A stretch of DNA of 64,000 bases from Lachnospiraceae bacterium (GCA_028693165.1 JAQUVX010000016.1:31146-95145); one strand, 5' to 3'. Counted from the stretch's first letter, positions 25,314 to 33,790 are shown. Numbers and translations: made by a program. Notes: a model not told the origin generated them from the sequence alone.

Positions 25314-26426
25314 TTAGTTGGTAACAACCTGCTCGGTCTCTTTGTCAAATACATGGATCTTGTTCAAATCCATAGCCAGCTTCACGGTATCGCCAGGTCT
25401 TGCTGTGGTACGCGGATTTACGCGGGCGGTACAGTTCACATCGCTGATATCGAAGTACAGATATACCTCTGCTCCCAACAGCTCATATACGCGGATGGTT
25501 GCTTCGAATACGCTCTTCGGGGACTTCGCCAGGAAATCCTCTTCGTCATGCAGATCCTCCGGACGGATACCCATGGTAACTGATTTGCCGATATAGCCCT
25601 TCTCCTCCAAAACCTTGCCCTTTTCTTCCGGCAGTGCAATGGTGTGTTTGTCAAAGGTCAGCGTAATATCTTCGCCGCTCTTGCCAACCGTCGCATCGAT
25701 CAGGTTCATCTGCGGAGCTCCGATAAAGCCTGCAACGAACTTGTTCTGCGGTCTGTCATACAGATTCTGCGGAGAGTCAACCTGCTGAATCAGGCCGTCC
25801 TTCATAACGACGATTCTGGTACCCAGGGTCATCGCCTCGGTCTGGTCATGGGTTACATAGATGATGGTCGCCTGCAGTCTCTGATGCAGTTTGGAAATCT
25901 CGATACGCATCTGACCTCTCAGCTTTGCATCCAGGTTGGACAGCGGCTCATCCATCAGGAATACCTTCGGGTTACGCACGATAGCACGTCCCATCGCCAC
26001 ACGCTGTCTCTGACCACCGGACAGAGCCTTCGGCTTACGGTCTAACAGATGAGACAGATCCAGAATTCTTGCTGCTTCCTGAACCAGCTTGTCGATCTCT
26101 TCCTTCGGGGTCTTTCTCAGCTTCAGACCAAATGCCATATTGTCATACACGGACATATGCGGATACAGAGCATAGTTCTGGAATACCATCGCGATATCTC
26201 TGTCTTTCGGTTCTACGTCATTTACCAGCTTGCCGTCGATATACAGCTCGCCTGATGAAATATCTTCCAGTCCTGCAATCATACGAAGGGTCGTGGACTT
26301 ACCACAGCCGGACGGACCTACGAAAATGATGAATTCTTTATCTGCAATCTCCAGATTGAAATCTTTTACTGCTACAAATCCGTTCGGATATGCTTTCGTT
26401 ACATTCTTAAGTGATAAACTAGCCAT
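25314..26426 (-). CDS. ugpC: Sugar ABC transporter ATP-binding protein (UgpC/MsmK/MalK type)
   Basis: About 370 residues from ATG 26426, preceded by AGGAGG. Walker A 'GPSGCGKSTT', Q-loop, signature 'LSGGQRQRVAMGRAIV', Walker B 'VFLMDEPLSNLD', then a C-terminal TOBE/OB region (~240-370) typical of CUT1 sugar importers. No permease or binding protein gene is nearby, so this is probably a shared ATPase (MsmK-like) used by several sugar importers, as known in streptococci and Bacillus. Encoded alone, with its own terminator at 25207. Confidence 0.95.
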   Translation of the reverse strand: MASLSLKNVTKAYPNGFVAVKDFNLEIADKEFIIFVGPSGCGKSTTLRMIAGLEDISSGELYIDGKLVNDVEPKDRDIAMVFQNYALYPHMSVYDNMAFGLKLRKTPKEEIDKLVQEAARILDLSHLLDRKPKALSGGQRQRVAMGRAIVRNPKVFLMDEPLSNLDAKLRGQMRIEISKLHQRLQATIIYVTHDQTEAMTLGTRIVVMKDGLIQQVDSPQNLYDRPQNKFVAGFIGAPQMNLIDATVGKSGEDITLTFDKHTIALPEEKGKVLEEKGYIGKSVTMGIRPEDLHDEEDFLAKSPKSVFEATIRVYELLGAEVYLYFDISDVNCTARVNPRTTARPGDTVKLAMDLNKIHVFDKETEQVVTN

Positions 26427-26589
26427 ATGTTCTTTTCCTCCTGCATCTGTGTGCATCGATGATATGAATTTGTGTTTCTGTAGTTATCATACAATAGGCA
26501 GAATTTTTCTTCCATATGGCATTTGACCAAATTGTTTTCCTGCATTTTGGCGAATTTGCTTAACAATTAAAAAAAATGCTAAAAATCAC

Positions 26590-26617
26590 AAAAGCAGATG
26601 CAAATGCGTCTGCTTTT
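26590..26617 (-). terminator. Hairpin at the end of the yitT gene
   Basis: AAAAGCAGATGC (26590-26601) pairs with GCGTCTGCTTTT (26606-26617); the stop of the yitT gene lies in the 3' arm. The minus-strand U-tract comes from the A-run. Ends the four-gene operon from 29642. Confidence 0.8.
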
Positions 26618-27467
26618 ACTGTCTATATTCGATAAAACCCTCTCCCAAAACCTCCCTTACGTCACTGACGATCACGAAAGCTTGTGAATCATGCCCAACA
26701 ACGAGCTCTTTTAATTGTACAATTTCTTTCTTTGACACCACACAAAACAGCACATTTTTCTTTTGACCGGAGTACATCCCGCGCGCATCCAGCCCGGTCA
26801 CGCCGCGATCCAGCTTTTCCATGATAGCTTCCGAGATCTCCTCGCTCTTTTCCGAGATGATAAAGGCAGCCTTGGAAAATTTCATACCTTCGATGATGCC
26901 GTCCGAAATCTTTGACACGGCAAAGATGGCAATCAGTGCATACAATGCATACGTGATTCCGAAAATCTGGGCGCCCACCAGCACGATCACGGCATCCAGC
27001 ACCTGCATGATCTGCGCAATGCTGTAATGACGGAACTTTCTCTGAATCAGTGCCGCCAGCATATCCGTCCCGCCGGTCGTCGCCTGACACACAAATACCA
27101 GTCCGACACCGATACCACTAATGATGCCGCCAAACAGCGCCGTCAGGAACAGATCGTCCATCAAAAACGGGATCTCCGGAAGCACATACAGCGACAGAGA
27201 CAGCGACACCGTGGCAACGAGTGTCCGCTTGATAAAGCTCCAGCCCTTCAGCTTGACCGACGCTAAAAACAGCGGGATGTTCAGCACCGTATTCGTGATC
27301 CAAAGCGGAACCTCCCACTGATTCTTCGCGATGATGGCAAGACCCGACACCCCGCCGGTGACCAGTCCCACCGGATCGTAAATATTCTTAATTGCAAATC
27401 CCATGATAAAGGAACCGAGTATGATCAACGCATAATCTCGGACCAGCAATTTCTGCTTCTGATTCAT
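26616..27467 (-). CDS. YitT family membrane protein (DUF161/DUF2179)
   Basis: About 283 residues from ATG 27467 (AGAGG upstream); an upstream in-frame start adds 32 unlikely residues that overlap the previous gene. Five to six membrane helices: 'DYALIILGSFIMGFAIKNIYDPVGLVTGGVSGLAII' is a typical opening. A soluble DUF2179 domain is at the C-terminus (~195-283, 'KNVLFCVVSKKEIVQLKELVVGHDSQAFVIVSDVREV'). The family's function is not firmly known; membrane localisation and ligand binding by DUF2179 are assumed. Last gene of the thioesterase-cvfB-methyltransferase-yitT operon. Confidence 0.93.
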   Translation of the reverse strand: MNQKQKLLVRDYALIILGSFIMGFAIKNIYDPVGLVTGGVSGLAIIAKNQWEVPLWITNTVLNIPLFLASVKLKGWSFIKRTLVATVSLSLSLYVLPEIPFLMDDLFLTALFGGIISGIGVGLVFVCQATTGGTDMLAALIQRKFRHYSIAQIMQVLDAVIVLVGAQIFGITYALYALIAIFAVSKISDGIIEGMKFSKAAFIISEKSEEISEAIMEKLDRGVTGLDARGMYSGQKKNVLFCVVSKKEIVQLKELVVGHDSQAFVIVSDVREVLGEGFIEYRQ

Positions 27468-27493
27468 AACAGCGCCTCTTTCTCTCTGACGGA

Positions 27494-28075
27494 TCAGGAA
27501 ATCTTCTTCGCCAGCACGTACAGCTGATTCTCGCTCTCGCGATGCCCCTCCGGCTGCTCCCACAGCTTCATAATCTGCAATCGTCCCGTCTCATTGAGCA
27601 GTCGTTCCAGACGTTCTTTGGTGTACTCACTGATAAAACGCTCCCCACGGGAACCCTCAAAATCCCCCTCCAAAAAGGAGAGGAACAAAATCCCGTCCAC
27701 ACAGAGTGCATTCAGAATCTTCTCAAGAACGGTGTTCATCTCCGATTCCGGGACATGAATCAGAGCCTCATGGCCCCAGATTCCGTCGAACACTTCGTCA
27801 AACTCCATCTCTTCGTATGACATCTGCAGCACTTCCAGGCCGGTATGTATCTCTGCCAGCTTGCACATCTCCTCCGATGCGTCCAGTGGAGTCACGTCAT
27901 AACCCAGCTCGTAGAACGCCAGACTGTCCCGTCCCGAGCCGCAGCCCAGATCCAGAATCGTATCTCCCTCCTCCAAATCCTTCAGAAACTCCGCACGAAG
28001 CTCCTCCACATCCAGATCCACCGTATCTTCAAAAATTTTCGATGCATACTTATCGTAGTATTCTAACGTGTCCAA
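27494..28075 (-). CDS. Class I SAM-dependent methyltransferase
   Basis: 193 residues; Rossmann-like SAM domain with motif I 'ILDLGCGSGRDSLAF' (~40-54), motif II 'VTPLDASEEM' and post-motif 'FDGIWGHEALIHVPESEM'. No clue to the substrate; similar proteins methylate small molecules. The start is TTG at 28075 with AGGAGG just upstream. It lies 10 bp after cvfB and 26 bp before yitT in one operon. Confidence 0.92.
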   Translation of the reverse strand: MDTLEYYDKYASKIFEDTVDLDVEELRAEFLKDLEEGDTILDLGCGSGRDSLAFYELGYDVTPLDASEEMCKLAEIHTGLEVLQMSYEEMEFDEVFDGIWGHEALIHVPESEMNTVLEKILNALCVDGILFLSFLEGDFEGSRGERFISEYTKERLERLLNETGRLQIMKLWEQPEGHRESENQLYVLAKKIS

Positions 28076-28085
28076 AACCGTCCTC

Positions 28086-28919
28086 CTATATTCTCTCTAT
28101 GGTCTTTTCTGTAATCTTGACTTTGCCTTCTTTGAGCAGATGGCCGACTGCCCGCTTGAATGCATTTTTGCTCAAGCGGAATTCCCGCATAATGATCTCC
28201 GGACTTGCCTTGTCTGTAAATGGCAGCACTCCCTCAAATTCGTCGAGCACCTTCATAACCAGCTTTGCATCCTCATCCATCTGCACATGCGCCTTCTGAC
28301 GCGGGCTTAAATCCAGCTTGCCGTCCTCGCGCACGCGGATAACACGGGTCTCCACCACATCCCCCAGATGAAAATCTCCGTACAGCTCCTTCTGCGGAAT
28401 CAGGCCGAAATAGCGGTTATCCACCGCCACAAACGCACCGATCTCCTCATTGATCTCATAGATCGTTCCGCTGACCTGCTCGTCCTTCTGATAAGGAGAT
28501 TCCGCCGACATATAGGGATACACATTCATCGTGGCAGCAAGCCGCTGACTCTTATCAATATACAAAGCGACCAGACATGCTTCACCCGGGCGGACCTTGT
28601 GATTCTGCTCCTTAAACGGAAGCAGCAAATCCTTCTCCAGTCCCATATCCAGAAATGCGCCGATCTTCGCAACCTCCTTGACCGTCAGCACTCCAACCTC
28701 TCCCACTTCCAGCTTCGGCCTGCCTGTGGTGGCGATCAGGCGGTCCTCGGAATCCTTGTACACAAAGATCTCCAGCTCATCGCCCACCTTTGTGCCCTCC
28801 GGGATCTGCTTCTTGGGAAGCAGCACCGCCAGCTTATCCTGTTCTGACTCCCCCAGGTAAATACCGAATTCTTTCTCCCGCAGCACGCGCAGTGTCTGTC
28901 TCTTTCCTAATTCAATCAT
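28086..28919 (-). CDS. cvfB: S1-domain RNA-binding protein, CvfB-like
   Basis: 277 residues with tandem S1-type OB domains and a C-terminal winged helix, as in CvfB: 'LGKRQTLRVLREKEFGIYLGE' at the start, 'GEVGVLTVKEVAKIGAFLDMGLEKDLLLPFKEQ' for S1-2, 'EIGAFVAVDNRYFGLIPQKELYGDFHLGD' for S1-3, and 'SPEIIMREFRLSKNAFKRAVGHLLKEGKVKI' for the winged helix. In Staphylococcus the protein is a pleiotropic regulator of gene expression through RNA binding. Its ATG touches the thioesterase stop, so the two are coupled. Confidence 0.94.
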   Translation of the reverse strand: MIELGKRQTLRVLREKEFGIYLGESEQDKLAVLLPKKQIPEGTKVGDELEIFVYKDSEDRLIATTGRPKLEVGEVGVLTVKEVAKIGAFLDMGLEKDLLLPFKEQNHKVRPGEACLVALYIDKSQRLAATMNVYPYMSAESPYQKDEQVSGTIYEINEEIGAFVAVDNRYFGLIPQKELYGDFHLGDVVETRVIRVREDGKLDLSPRQKAHVQMDEDAKLVMKVLDEFEGVLPFTDKASPEIIMREFRLSKNAFKRAVGHLLKEGKVKITEKTIERI

Positions 28920-29642
28920 CTAATTCTCTCTTTCTGGTCGCACCCACACGACCGCATATGCCTCGCCAGCCTCATCACACAAAGCCACGGTATACGTGTC
29001 CTCTATCCGGCTGACCCGCGGAATCATCTGGTCTCCCAGCACCGCTGCTTTCTTATATTCTACCCGCAGTTCCCGAATCCGAATCCCCGCCGGCAGCACT
29101 TCTCTGGCAATCTCCACATATTGTGCATTATTCACATGATGGTTGGTATCGATGTGATGCCGTCCCACCAGCGCAGCCGGTGCTTCCCGGTAGTCCTTCG
29201 GCAGTACGATCCGCCGCGGTGCGTAGTCCATCTCCAGTTTGGGGTTCTCACCTGCACCGTATCCACGGATGTCCTCCAGTCCCACCTTGACCGGACGTCC
29301 GGCCTCGGTATCGAAGAAAAACCAGATGGAATTGGCTTTGACAAGATCATGTCCTGCCTCATCCCGGATCAAAAAATTACGATATCCGTACATGCCCTTG
29401 AAATCATACGGCCATGTGCTGACCACAATGTGCTCTCCCAAACGCGGATACCGCTCCATCACGATCTGCCACGAGGACAGCCACCATGCGCGGTGATGCT
29501 CCTCCAGGTAACTGATGCCAAGCTTCAAATCCTCCGACTGGAAGGTCGAACAGTCCTGCAGGTAATTGATAACGCCTGTTACCGAAAGCTCCTGATTCTG
29601 CTCCACCTCACTGTAGCGCACCCGACTCTCAAACGAATACAT
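28920..29642 (-). CDS. Acyl-ACP thioesterase
   Basis: 240 residues with a double hotdog fold of the FatA-like bacterial acyl-ACP thioesterases. Typical motifs: 'YDFKGMYGYRNFLIRDEAG', 'ANSIWFFFDTEAGRPVKV' and the second-domain 'GRHHIDTNHHVNNAQYVE', which holds the catalytic D/N and H residues. It releases free fatty acids from ACP and so helps set chain length and membrane composition in the cytoplasm. First gene of the thioesterase-cvfB-methyltransferase-yitT operon; its promoter would lie in 29643-29738, but I see no good match. Confidence 0.93.
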   Translation of the reverse strand: MYSFESRVRYSEVEQNQELSVTGVINYLQDCSTFQSEDLKLGISYLEEHHRAWWLSSWQIVMERYPRLGEHIVVSTWPYDFKGMYGYRNFLIRDEAGHDLVKANSIWFFFDTEAGRPVKVGLEDIRGYGAGENPKLEMDYAPRRIVLPKDYREAPAALVGRHHIDTNHHVNNAQYVEIAREVLPAGIRIRELRVEYKKAAVLGDQMIPRVSRIEDTYTVALCDEAGEAYAVVWVRPEREN

Positions 29643-29737
29643 GTTGTTTTCCTCTTTCTTTATTAGACGCTCAAAGCACCAGAGTCTAAATATTCTCCAT
29701 TATCGCATAGAATAAGACGAATCTCAACTGTTTTTTG

Positions 29738-29775
29738 AAAAAGGAGTCTGCGATATCGCACGCAGACCCCTTTTT
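29738..29775. terminator. Intrinsic terminator after yhcH
   Basis: AAAAAGGAGTCTGCG (29738-29752) pairs with CGCAGACCCCTTTTT (29761-29775), one mismatch. Bidirectional; it ends the kduI-yhcH unit 36 bp after its stop. Confidence 0.9.
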
Positions 29776-29811
29776 GTCGGTTCGTATGTCAGTTCTTATT
29801 TCCCGCCGCTG

Positions 29812-30276
29812 TTATTTCTCGCAGATCTTTACAACCACTTTCTTGACTTCACACGGCTCACCGGCCATCGCCTTCGGCTTATGTCCGTCCCACGGTGCAA
29901 AGATCAGGAACTCTCCTGCATTTGCTACAACCTGCAATCCCGGATTGCTGTTGTCATAGAAGATCACATCCTTTTCCGGATTGTACGGAACCTTCTCGTT
30001 GAGAGCCGCGACCGGAGCATAGGTCAGCGTCTCTTTTCCGGAGATCACATACTGGATGTCGGTATAGTTCTCATGTGCCTCAAACTTGGCATCCTCCCAG
30101 GGCAGAGTCGTATAGCTCATCACATTGGCATACACGTTCTTGCCGTCGATCTCATACTTGCCGTTCTCCAGCGTTGCCAGGTCATGCGACTGCAAAAAAT
30201 CGATCGCCTTCGCATAACGTCCTTCGATGCCCAGATTACGATAAAAATCCAGATTCTTTGCCTGATCAAAAATCAT
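29812..30276 (-). CDS. yhcH: YhcH/YjgK/YiaL (DUF386, TabA-like) cupin protein
   Basis: 154 residues, a double-stranded beta-helix family. Signs: 'YDNSNPGLQVVANAGEFLIFAPWDGHKPKAMAGEPCEVKKVVVKI' near the C-terminus with metal-binding-type residues, and 'AHENYTDIQYVISGKE' in the middle. Family members sit in operons for sialic acid, hexuronate or pectin use and are thought to be sugar isomerases/mutarotases. Here it follows kduI by 51 bp, which supports a role in uronate or oligogalacturonate metabolism, perhaps anomerisation. The exact reaction is not known. Confidence 0.93.
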   Translation of the reverse strand: MIFDQAKNLDFYRNLGIEGRYAKAIDFLQSHDLATLENGKYEIDGKNVYANVMSYTTLPWEDAKFEAHENYTDIQYVISGKETLTYAPVAALNEKVPYNPEKDVIFYDNSNPGLQVVANAGEFLIFAPWDGHKPKAMAGEPCEVKKVVVKICEK

Positions 30277-30327
30277 ATGCTTGTCCTCCTGAAAGATTAT
30301 ATTGTTTGCATTTCCAACCGCCTCTGC

Positions 30328-31170
30328 TTATCTCAGCTCTGTGGTCGGGATCGTGTCCATATCATCAAATGCCTGGTTCTCGCCGCCCATCGCCCAGATG
30401 AACGTATAGTTGCTGGTGCCTGCACCTGCATGGATGCTCCAGGACGGGCTGATCACGGCCTGCTCGTTCTGCATCACGATATGTCTGGTCTCATTGCCCT
30501 CGCCCATCATATGGAATACCACATTGTCCTTCGGGATCTCGAAGTACATATACACTTCCATACGTCTCTCGTGGGTGTGCGCCGGCATGGTGTTCCATAC
30601 GCTGCCCGGATCCAGTACGGTCATACCCATGGACAACTGGCAGGTCTCCAGCACGTCCGGATGGATGAACTGGTTGATCACGCGCTTGTTGGAAGTCTCC
30701 ATCGCACCGAGTGGCTTCTTCGCTGCCTTCTCGATCGGAATAAAGGTCGTCTTGCACGCCTTGTGAGCCGGTGCACTTACCATATAGAACTTCGCCGGAT
30801 TCTGTGCATCGTCACTCGTAAACAGAACCTCTTTGGTTCCCTTGGTCACATACAGACAATCCTTGTAGCCCATCTTAAACACTTCTCCGTCAGCCGTGAT
30901 GGTGCCTGCACCGCCGATGTTGAAGATGCCGATCTCTCTTCTCTCCAGGAAATACTGGGTTCCAAAATTCTTCCATACATCAATGCCTTTATCAATCGAA
31001 ACCGTCTCCGTCGTCGGCATACAGCCCAATGTCACCATACGGTCAACGTGAGAATATACCGCAACAACCCCGTTCGCCTCATACAGGTTCTCGATCAGGA
31101 ACTCCTTTCGGGTCTCTTCGGTCGTATAGCGTTTAAAATCTCTCTGATTTGCAGAATAACGAATCTCCAT
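30328..31170 (-). CDS. kduI: 5-dehydro-4-deoxy-D-glucuronate isomerase
   Basis: Converts 5-keto-4-deoxyuronate (DKI) to 2,5-diketo-3-deoxygluconate (DKII) in the breakdown of pectin and glycosaminoglycans. 280 residues from ATG 31170 (GGAGG upstream), the usual length; earlier in-frame starts lengthen it without reason. Zinc ligands lie in 'MPAHTHERRMEVYMYFE' (two His and Glu about residues 196-203) with a later His in 'PSWSIHAGAG'. With yhcH downstream it forms a small uronate unit. KduD and pectinases are not in the window. Confidence 0.97.
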   Translation of the reverse strand: MEIRYSANQRDFKRYTTEETRKEFLIENLYEANGVVAVYSHVDRMVTLGCMPTTETVSIDKGIDVWKNFGTQYFLERREIGIFNIGGAGTITADGEVFKMGYKDCLYVTKGTKEVLFTSDDAQNPAKFYMVSAPAHKACKTTFIPIEKAAKKPLGAMETSNKRVINQFIHPDVLETCQLSMGMTVLDPGSVWNTMPAHTHERRMEVYMYFEIPKDNVVFHMMGEGNETRHIVMQNEQAVISPSWSIHAGAGTSNYTFIWAMGGENQAFDDMDTIPTTELR

Positions 31171-31227
31171 CTTTTTGTCCTCCATACATTCTTTTTCTGA
31201 TATGGCAACGAAAATTTGCCTATTATC

Positions 31228-31255
31228 ATTATAAGTCATTTCCTATAATATGCAA
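31228..31255 (-). promoter_or_regulatory. Probable kduI-yhcH promoter
   Basis: Minus strand TTGCAT (31250-31255), 16 bp, TATAAT (31228-31233). About 50-60 bp upstream of the kduI start. Confidence 0.6.
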
Positions 31256-31269
31256 TAGACGAATCTAAC

Positions 31270-31302
31270 AAAAAAATGCACCACCGATTTCTCAGTGCTG
31301 CA
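31270..31302 (-). terminator. Possible terminator after the first tRNA-Gln
   Basis: A short GCAC/GTGC stem (31278-31281 with 31295-31298) followed on the minus strand by a seven-T run (31271-31276 region). The stem is weak, so the call is tentative. Confidence 0.4.
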
Positions 31303-31317
31303 TCTCTCATTTCATAA

Positions 31318-31389
31318 CTGGGCTACAAGGATTCGAACCTTGAAATGACGGAGTCAGAGTCCGTTGCCTTACCATTTGGCGATAGCCCA
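31318..31389 (-). tRNA. tRNA-Gln(CUG), copy 1
   Basis: Minus-strand cloverleaf of 72 nt: acceptor TGGGCTA paired with TAGCCCA plus discriminator G, anticodon stem ACGGA/TCCGT around loop CTCTGAC (anticodon CTG, reading CAG), T-loop GGTTCGAATCC. CCA is not encoded. The sequence is identical to copy 2, which lies 82 bp upstream in the same direction. Confidence 0.95.
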
Positions 31390-31447
31390 TCATTGTCCTG
31401 CAGTTAAAGCACTGCCGGAAGGCTTGTTTTTACATTGTATCATATCT

Positions 31448-31471
31448 TTTTGAGCTCTCTGAAGCTCAAAA
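31448..31471 (-). other. Perfect hairpin directly after tRNA-Gln copy 2
   Basis: TTTTGAGCT (31448-31456) pairs with AGCTCAAAA (31463-31471), loop of six. It begins at the base after the tRNA discriminator on the minus strand, so it may guide 3' processing or stop transcription weakly; no U-tract follows on that strand. Confidence 0.65.
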
Positions 31472-31543
31472 CTGGGCTACAAGGATTCGAACCTTGAAAT
31501 GACGGAGTCAGAGTCCGTTGCCTTACCATTTGGCGATAGCCCA
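31472..31543 (-). tRNA. tRNA-Gln(CUG), copy 2
   Basis: Same 72-nt sequence as copy 1, anticodon CTG, no encoded CCA. It lies closest to the strong promoter at 31561-31589 and is probably transcribed together with copy 1. Confidence 0.95.
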
Positions 31544-31560
31544 TTACTACAACGAAAATC

Positions 31561-31589
31561 ATTATACATGATAGACCGATTTGGGTCAA
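31561..31589 (-). promoter_or_regulatory. Strong promoter of the tRNA-Gln pair
   Basis: Minus strand TTGACC (31584-31589), 17 bp, TATAAT (31561-31566), close to consensus. Transcription would start about 10 bp before tRNA copy 2. Confidence 0.8.
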
Positions 31590-31601
31590 GCACTTTTTGC
31601 A

Positions 31602-31646
31602 GGAAATTTACCGAAAATACCCGATTTGTTGTTTTCGGTAAATTCC
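31602..31646 (-). terminator. Strong inverted repeat after the anti-sigma gene
   Basis: GGAAATTTACCGAAAA (31602-31617) pairs with TTTTCGGTAAATTCC (31632-31646) with one bulge and a 14-nt loop. It lies 35 bp after the anti-sigma stop; the T-tract is short. Probably a terminator that also insulates the tRNA promoter. Confidence 0.6.
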
Positions 31647-31680
31647 CATGGAGAATTATTCTTGTGATACGCTGCTTTGT

Positions 31681-33258
31681 TTATGCACCGCCGTCGGCAT
31701 CGGCGGACGTGTCCGAAACATGTGTAATCTCAGGCTCTGCTGCCGATGAAGCCCCCGCCTTTGTCGTTTTTGCCGTCTCCGCTGCTCCGGTCGTATCCTT
31801 TTCCGCCGGGGTTTCCCCGCCTGTCGGCACCTCCGCTCCCTGCTCCGGGCTTCCCGATGTCCCGATCTCCGGCTTCCCGTCCCCGGCTGTCGTCTCGGAA
31901 CCGCTTGATTCCGTTTCGTCCCTGTTCGCCTGGGTCGTAGGCTCTTCTTCGTCGTCCTCACCGGTCAGTTCTCCGGCGATCTCCGGCACGTCAAAATACC
32001 CCTTGACCGTGGTGGCACTTCCGCCCTCCCGCGGAGTCAGACCGCCCAGGACAAAGGTGTAGCTTCTGCCCCGCTCAAGCCCGGATACGGAGATCGTACA
32101 TTCATCCCGGTCCATCTCATCCACATAGGCCGCATAGGCGTTGCCCTCATCATCCTGAACCGATACCGTCGGGTTCTTCCACTTGACATTCGTGACAAAA
32201 CACACATAGATCTGACCGTCTTCATAGTCCACATAATCGATCTTGACCCGGTCAGCCTGAACCGGTTCCTGCGCTTCCTCGGTCGTGGTTTCCGCCTGCT
32301 TTGTCGTCTCCGGTGTTTCCGGCACGGTGGTACTTTCCGCCTGCGAAGAGGTCTCTTCCGTACTCGGTTCTGTCGTCTCCTCCGCAGTGGTCTCCACAGG
32401 CGTCGTCTCCGCCGCAGTCGTGTCCACCTTCGTCTCCTCCGCCTTATCCGCAAACTCTCCGAGCGCCAGAGCATGATCCGCTATCCTGCCCGCAATCTGC
32501 TCCATCGTCATGGAAGACAGCTCCTCCATATCGTCCATGGTCAGCTCCTGGTTCTGCTCGATCAGCTCCTGCAAAAAATACGCCTTGCCATAAGAAATCC
32601 CATATTGCTCCGCCAGCGCTTTCAGTTCATCCTTCTCAATGACCTGCTGGTCATACACGACTGCCTGAACCTGGTTCTCCTCAAGTGTCTTCTCGATATC
32701 ACCGACCACGCTGGTGCGCAGCTCAGAAGCCTTTCGAATGCTGTCGTTGCTGACTGTCACCAGAATCGCATTGTCCAGATCATCCAGATATCCCTGCGTG
32801 ACCATCGCTCCGATGACCGCATTCACCGCCACGTTCAGCTCCGTCCCCTTTAAGTCCATGTCGGAGAGAATCTGCTCGGCATCTGCATTCAGCGCCTGCG
32901 CCTGTAACACCCGGTTCTTCCGGTTGATGGAAAGCTCCACGCTCGGATTCACATCGATGCCGATGATGGAATCAATCTGCCGGTTCTGATACTGATAATG
33001 CCAGGCTCCGCCTCCGCCGATCACCAGGCACAGACAGGCCGCCGCTGCCAGAACCAGCCCACGCATCCGCCTCTGTAAATTCAGGATACGATCCTGCCCC
33101 GTGGGCAAAACCGCTCCCGGCACATCCTGCGCCACGCTTAAGTCCAGCTTATCCCATATATGCGGGGTAAGGGTGTCCACAGCCGATTTCAAATGCTGTT
33201 CAATCTGATCCGTATTCCATTGCTGTGCATCCTGCTGCACATCAGAATCCTGCTTCAC
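31681..33258 (-). CDS. RsgI-like anti-sigma factor with Thr-rich stalk and Ig-like outer domain
   Basis: 525 residues from a GTG start. The cytoplasmic N-terminus (1-65, helical) would bind the sigma factor encoded just upstream. One membrane segment is at ~67-86. Outside, residues ~95-280 form an RsgI-like region starting with 'IIGIDVNPSVELSINRKNRVL', the hallmark of the anti-sigma-I family. A Thr/Glu/Pro-rich stalk follows at ~285-345, then a beta-rich FN3/Ig-like domain (~345-430) and a second disordered Ser/Thr/Glu tail with no anchor motif. In Clostridium thermocellum similar proteins sense polysaccharides or wall stress. The ligand here is unknown; the Ig-like domain is the candidate sensor. 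Confidence 0.85.
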   Translation of the reverse strand: MKQDSDVQQDAQQWNTDQIEQHLKSAVDTLTPHIWDKLDLSVAQDVPGAVLPTGQDRILNLQRRMRGLVLAAAACLCLVIGGGGAWHYQYQNRQIDSIIGIDVNPSVELSINRKNRVLQAQALNADAEQILSDMDLKGTELNVAVNAVIGAMVTQGYLDDLDNAILVTVSNDSIRKASELRTSVVGDIEKTLEENQVQAVVYDQQVIEKDELKALAEQYGISYGKAYFLQELIEQNQELTMDDMEELSSMTMEQIAGRIADHALALGEFADKAEETKVDTTAAETTPVETTAEETTEPSTEETSSQAESTTVPETPETTKQAETTTEEAQEPVQADRVKIDYVDYEDGQIYVCFVTNVKWKNPTVSVQDDEGNAYAAYVDEMDRDECTISVSGLERGRSYTFVLGGLTPREGGSATTVKGYFDVPEIAGELTGEDDEEEPTTQANRDETESSGSETTAGDGKPEIGTSGSPEQGAEVPTGGETPAEKDTTGAAETAKTTKAGASSAAEPEITHVSDTSADADGGA

Positions 33259-33262
33259 ACCC

Positions 33263-33790
33263 TCACCCCTCTCTTAAATGTTCTTTTAATTTCTTGATCG
33301 CACGGTTATATTTGGACAGAACGGTAGCCAGCGGCATCTGAAGACCGGACGCAATCTCCCTGTGCTTTAATCCAGCCGACGCATGCAGCAGCACAATCTG
33401 CCGCTCGTCCTCCTTTAAAATGTCCAGCGCTGCCCGCAGCACCATCGCATCCGCCAGATTCTCCAGCGGAAGGCAGACTTCCCCTATCTCTTCTCCGGCC
33501 AGATCATCCAGCCCGATATCCGCCATGCGCTTCTGATCCCGGAACTTCATATAGCAGAGATTGCGTGCAATCGTAAACATCCACGCCAGCGGCTTGCCCT
33601 GCGCCTGATATCCGGAAGCAGAAGTCCATATCTTTAAATAGGTTTCCTGCATCACTTCTTCTGCATCCTGGGGATTCTTCAGAATTGACAATATGAAACT
33701 GTACAGAGTTCTATCCGTGCTCTGATACAGTTGATGAAATGCCTCCTGATCGCCGAGGCCAACTCGTCGTAAAAGTTCTTCGTCGCTCAA
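33263..33790 (-). CDS. ECF-type RNA polymerase sigma factor
   Basis: 175 residues with sigma region 2 (~15-90, 'LYSFILSILKNPQDAEEVMQETYLKIW') and region 4 (~110-172, 'RQIVLLHASAGLKHREIASGLQMPLATVLSKYNRAIKKLKEHL'). The start is TTG at 33790 with AAGGGA upstream. The stop is 4 bp before the anti-sigma GTG, so the two are coupled. It is likely held inactive by that membrane protein until an outside signal arrives. The partner is RsgI-like, but the sigma itself is the short two-domain ECF form and not a long SigI. Confidence 0.92.
   Translation of the reverse strand: MSDEELLRRVGLGDQEAFHQLYQSTDRTLYSFILSILKNPQDAEEVMQETYLKIWTSASGYQAQGKPLAWMFTIARNLCYMKFRDQKRMADIGLDDLAGEEIGEVCLPLENLADAMVLRAALDILKEDERQIVLLHASAGLKHREIASGLQMPLATVLSKYNRAIKKLKEHLREG

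Noticed and set aside
29881-31200. 439-residue plus-strand open frame opposite yhcH and kduI
   Set aside because: It runs antisense through two clearly recognisable enzymes and crosses their intergenic gap without any ribosome-binding site or motif.
31318-31543. Attachment sites of an integrated element flanked by tRNA copies
   Set aside because: Only 82 bp lie between the copies and there is no integrase; whole tRNA copies are intact.
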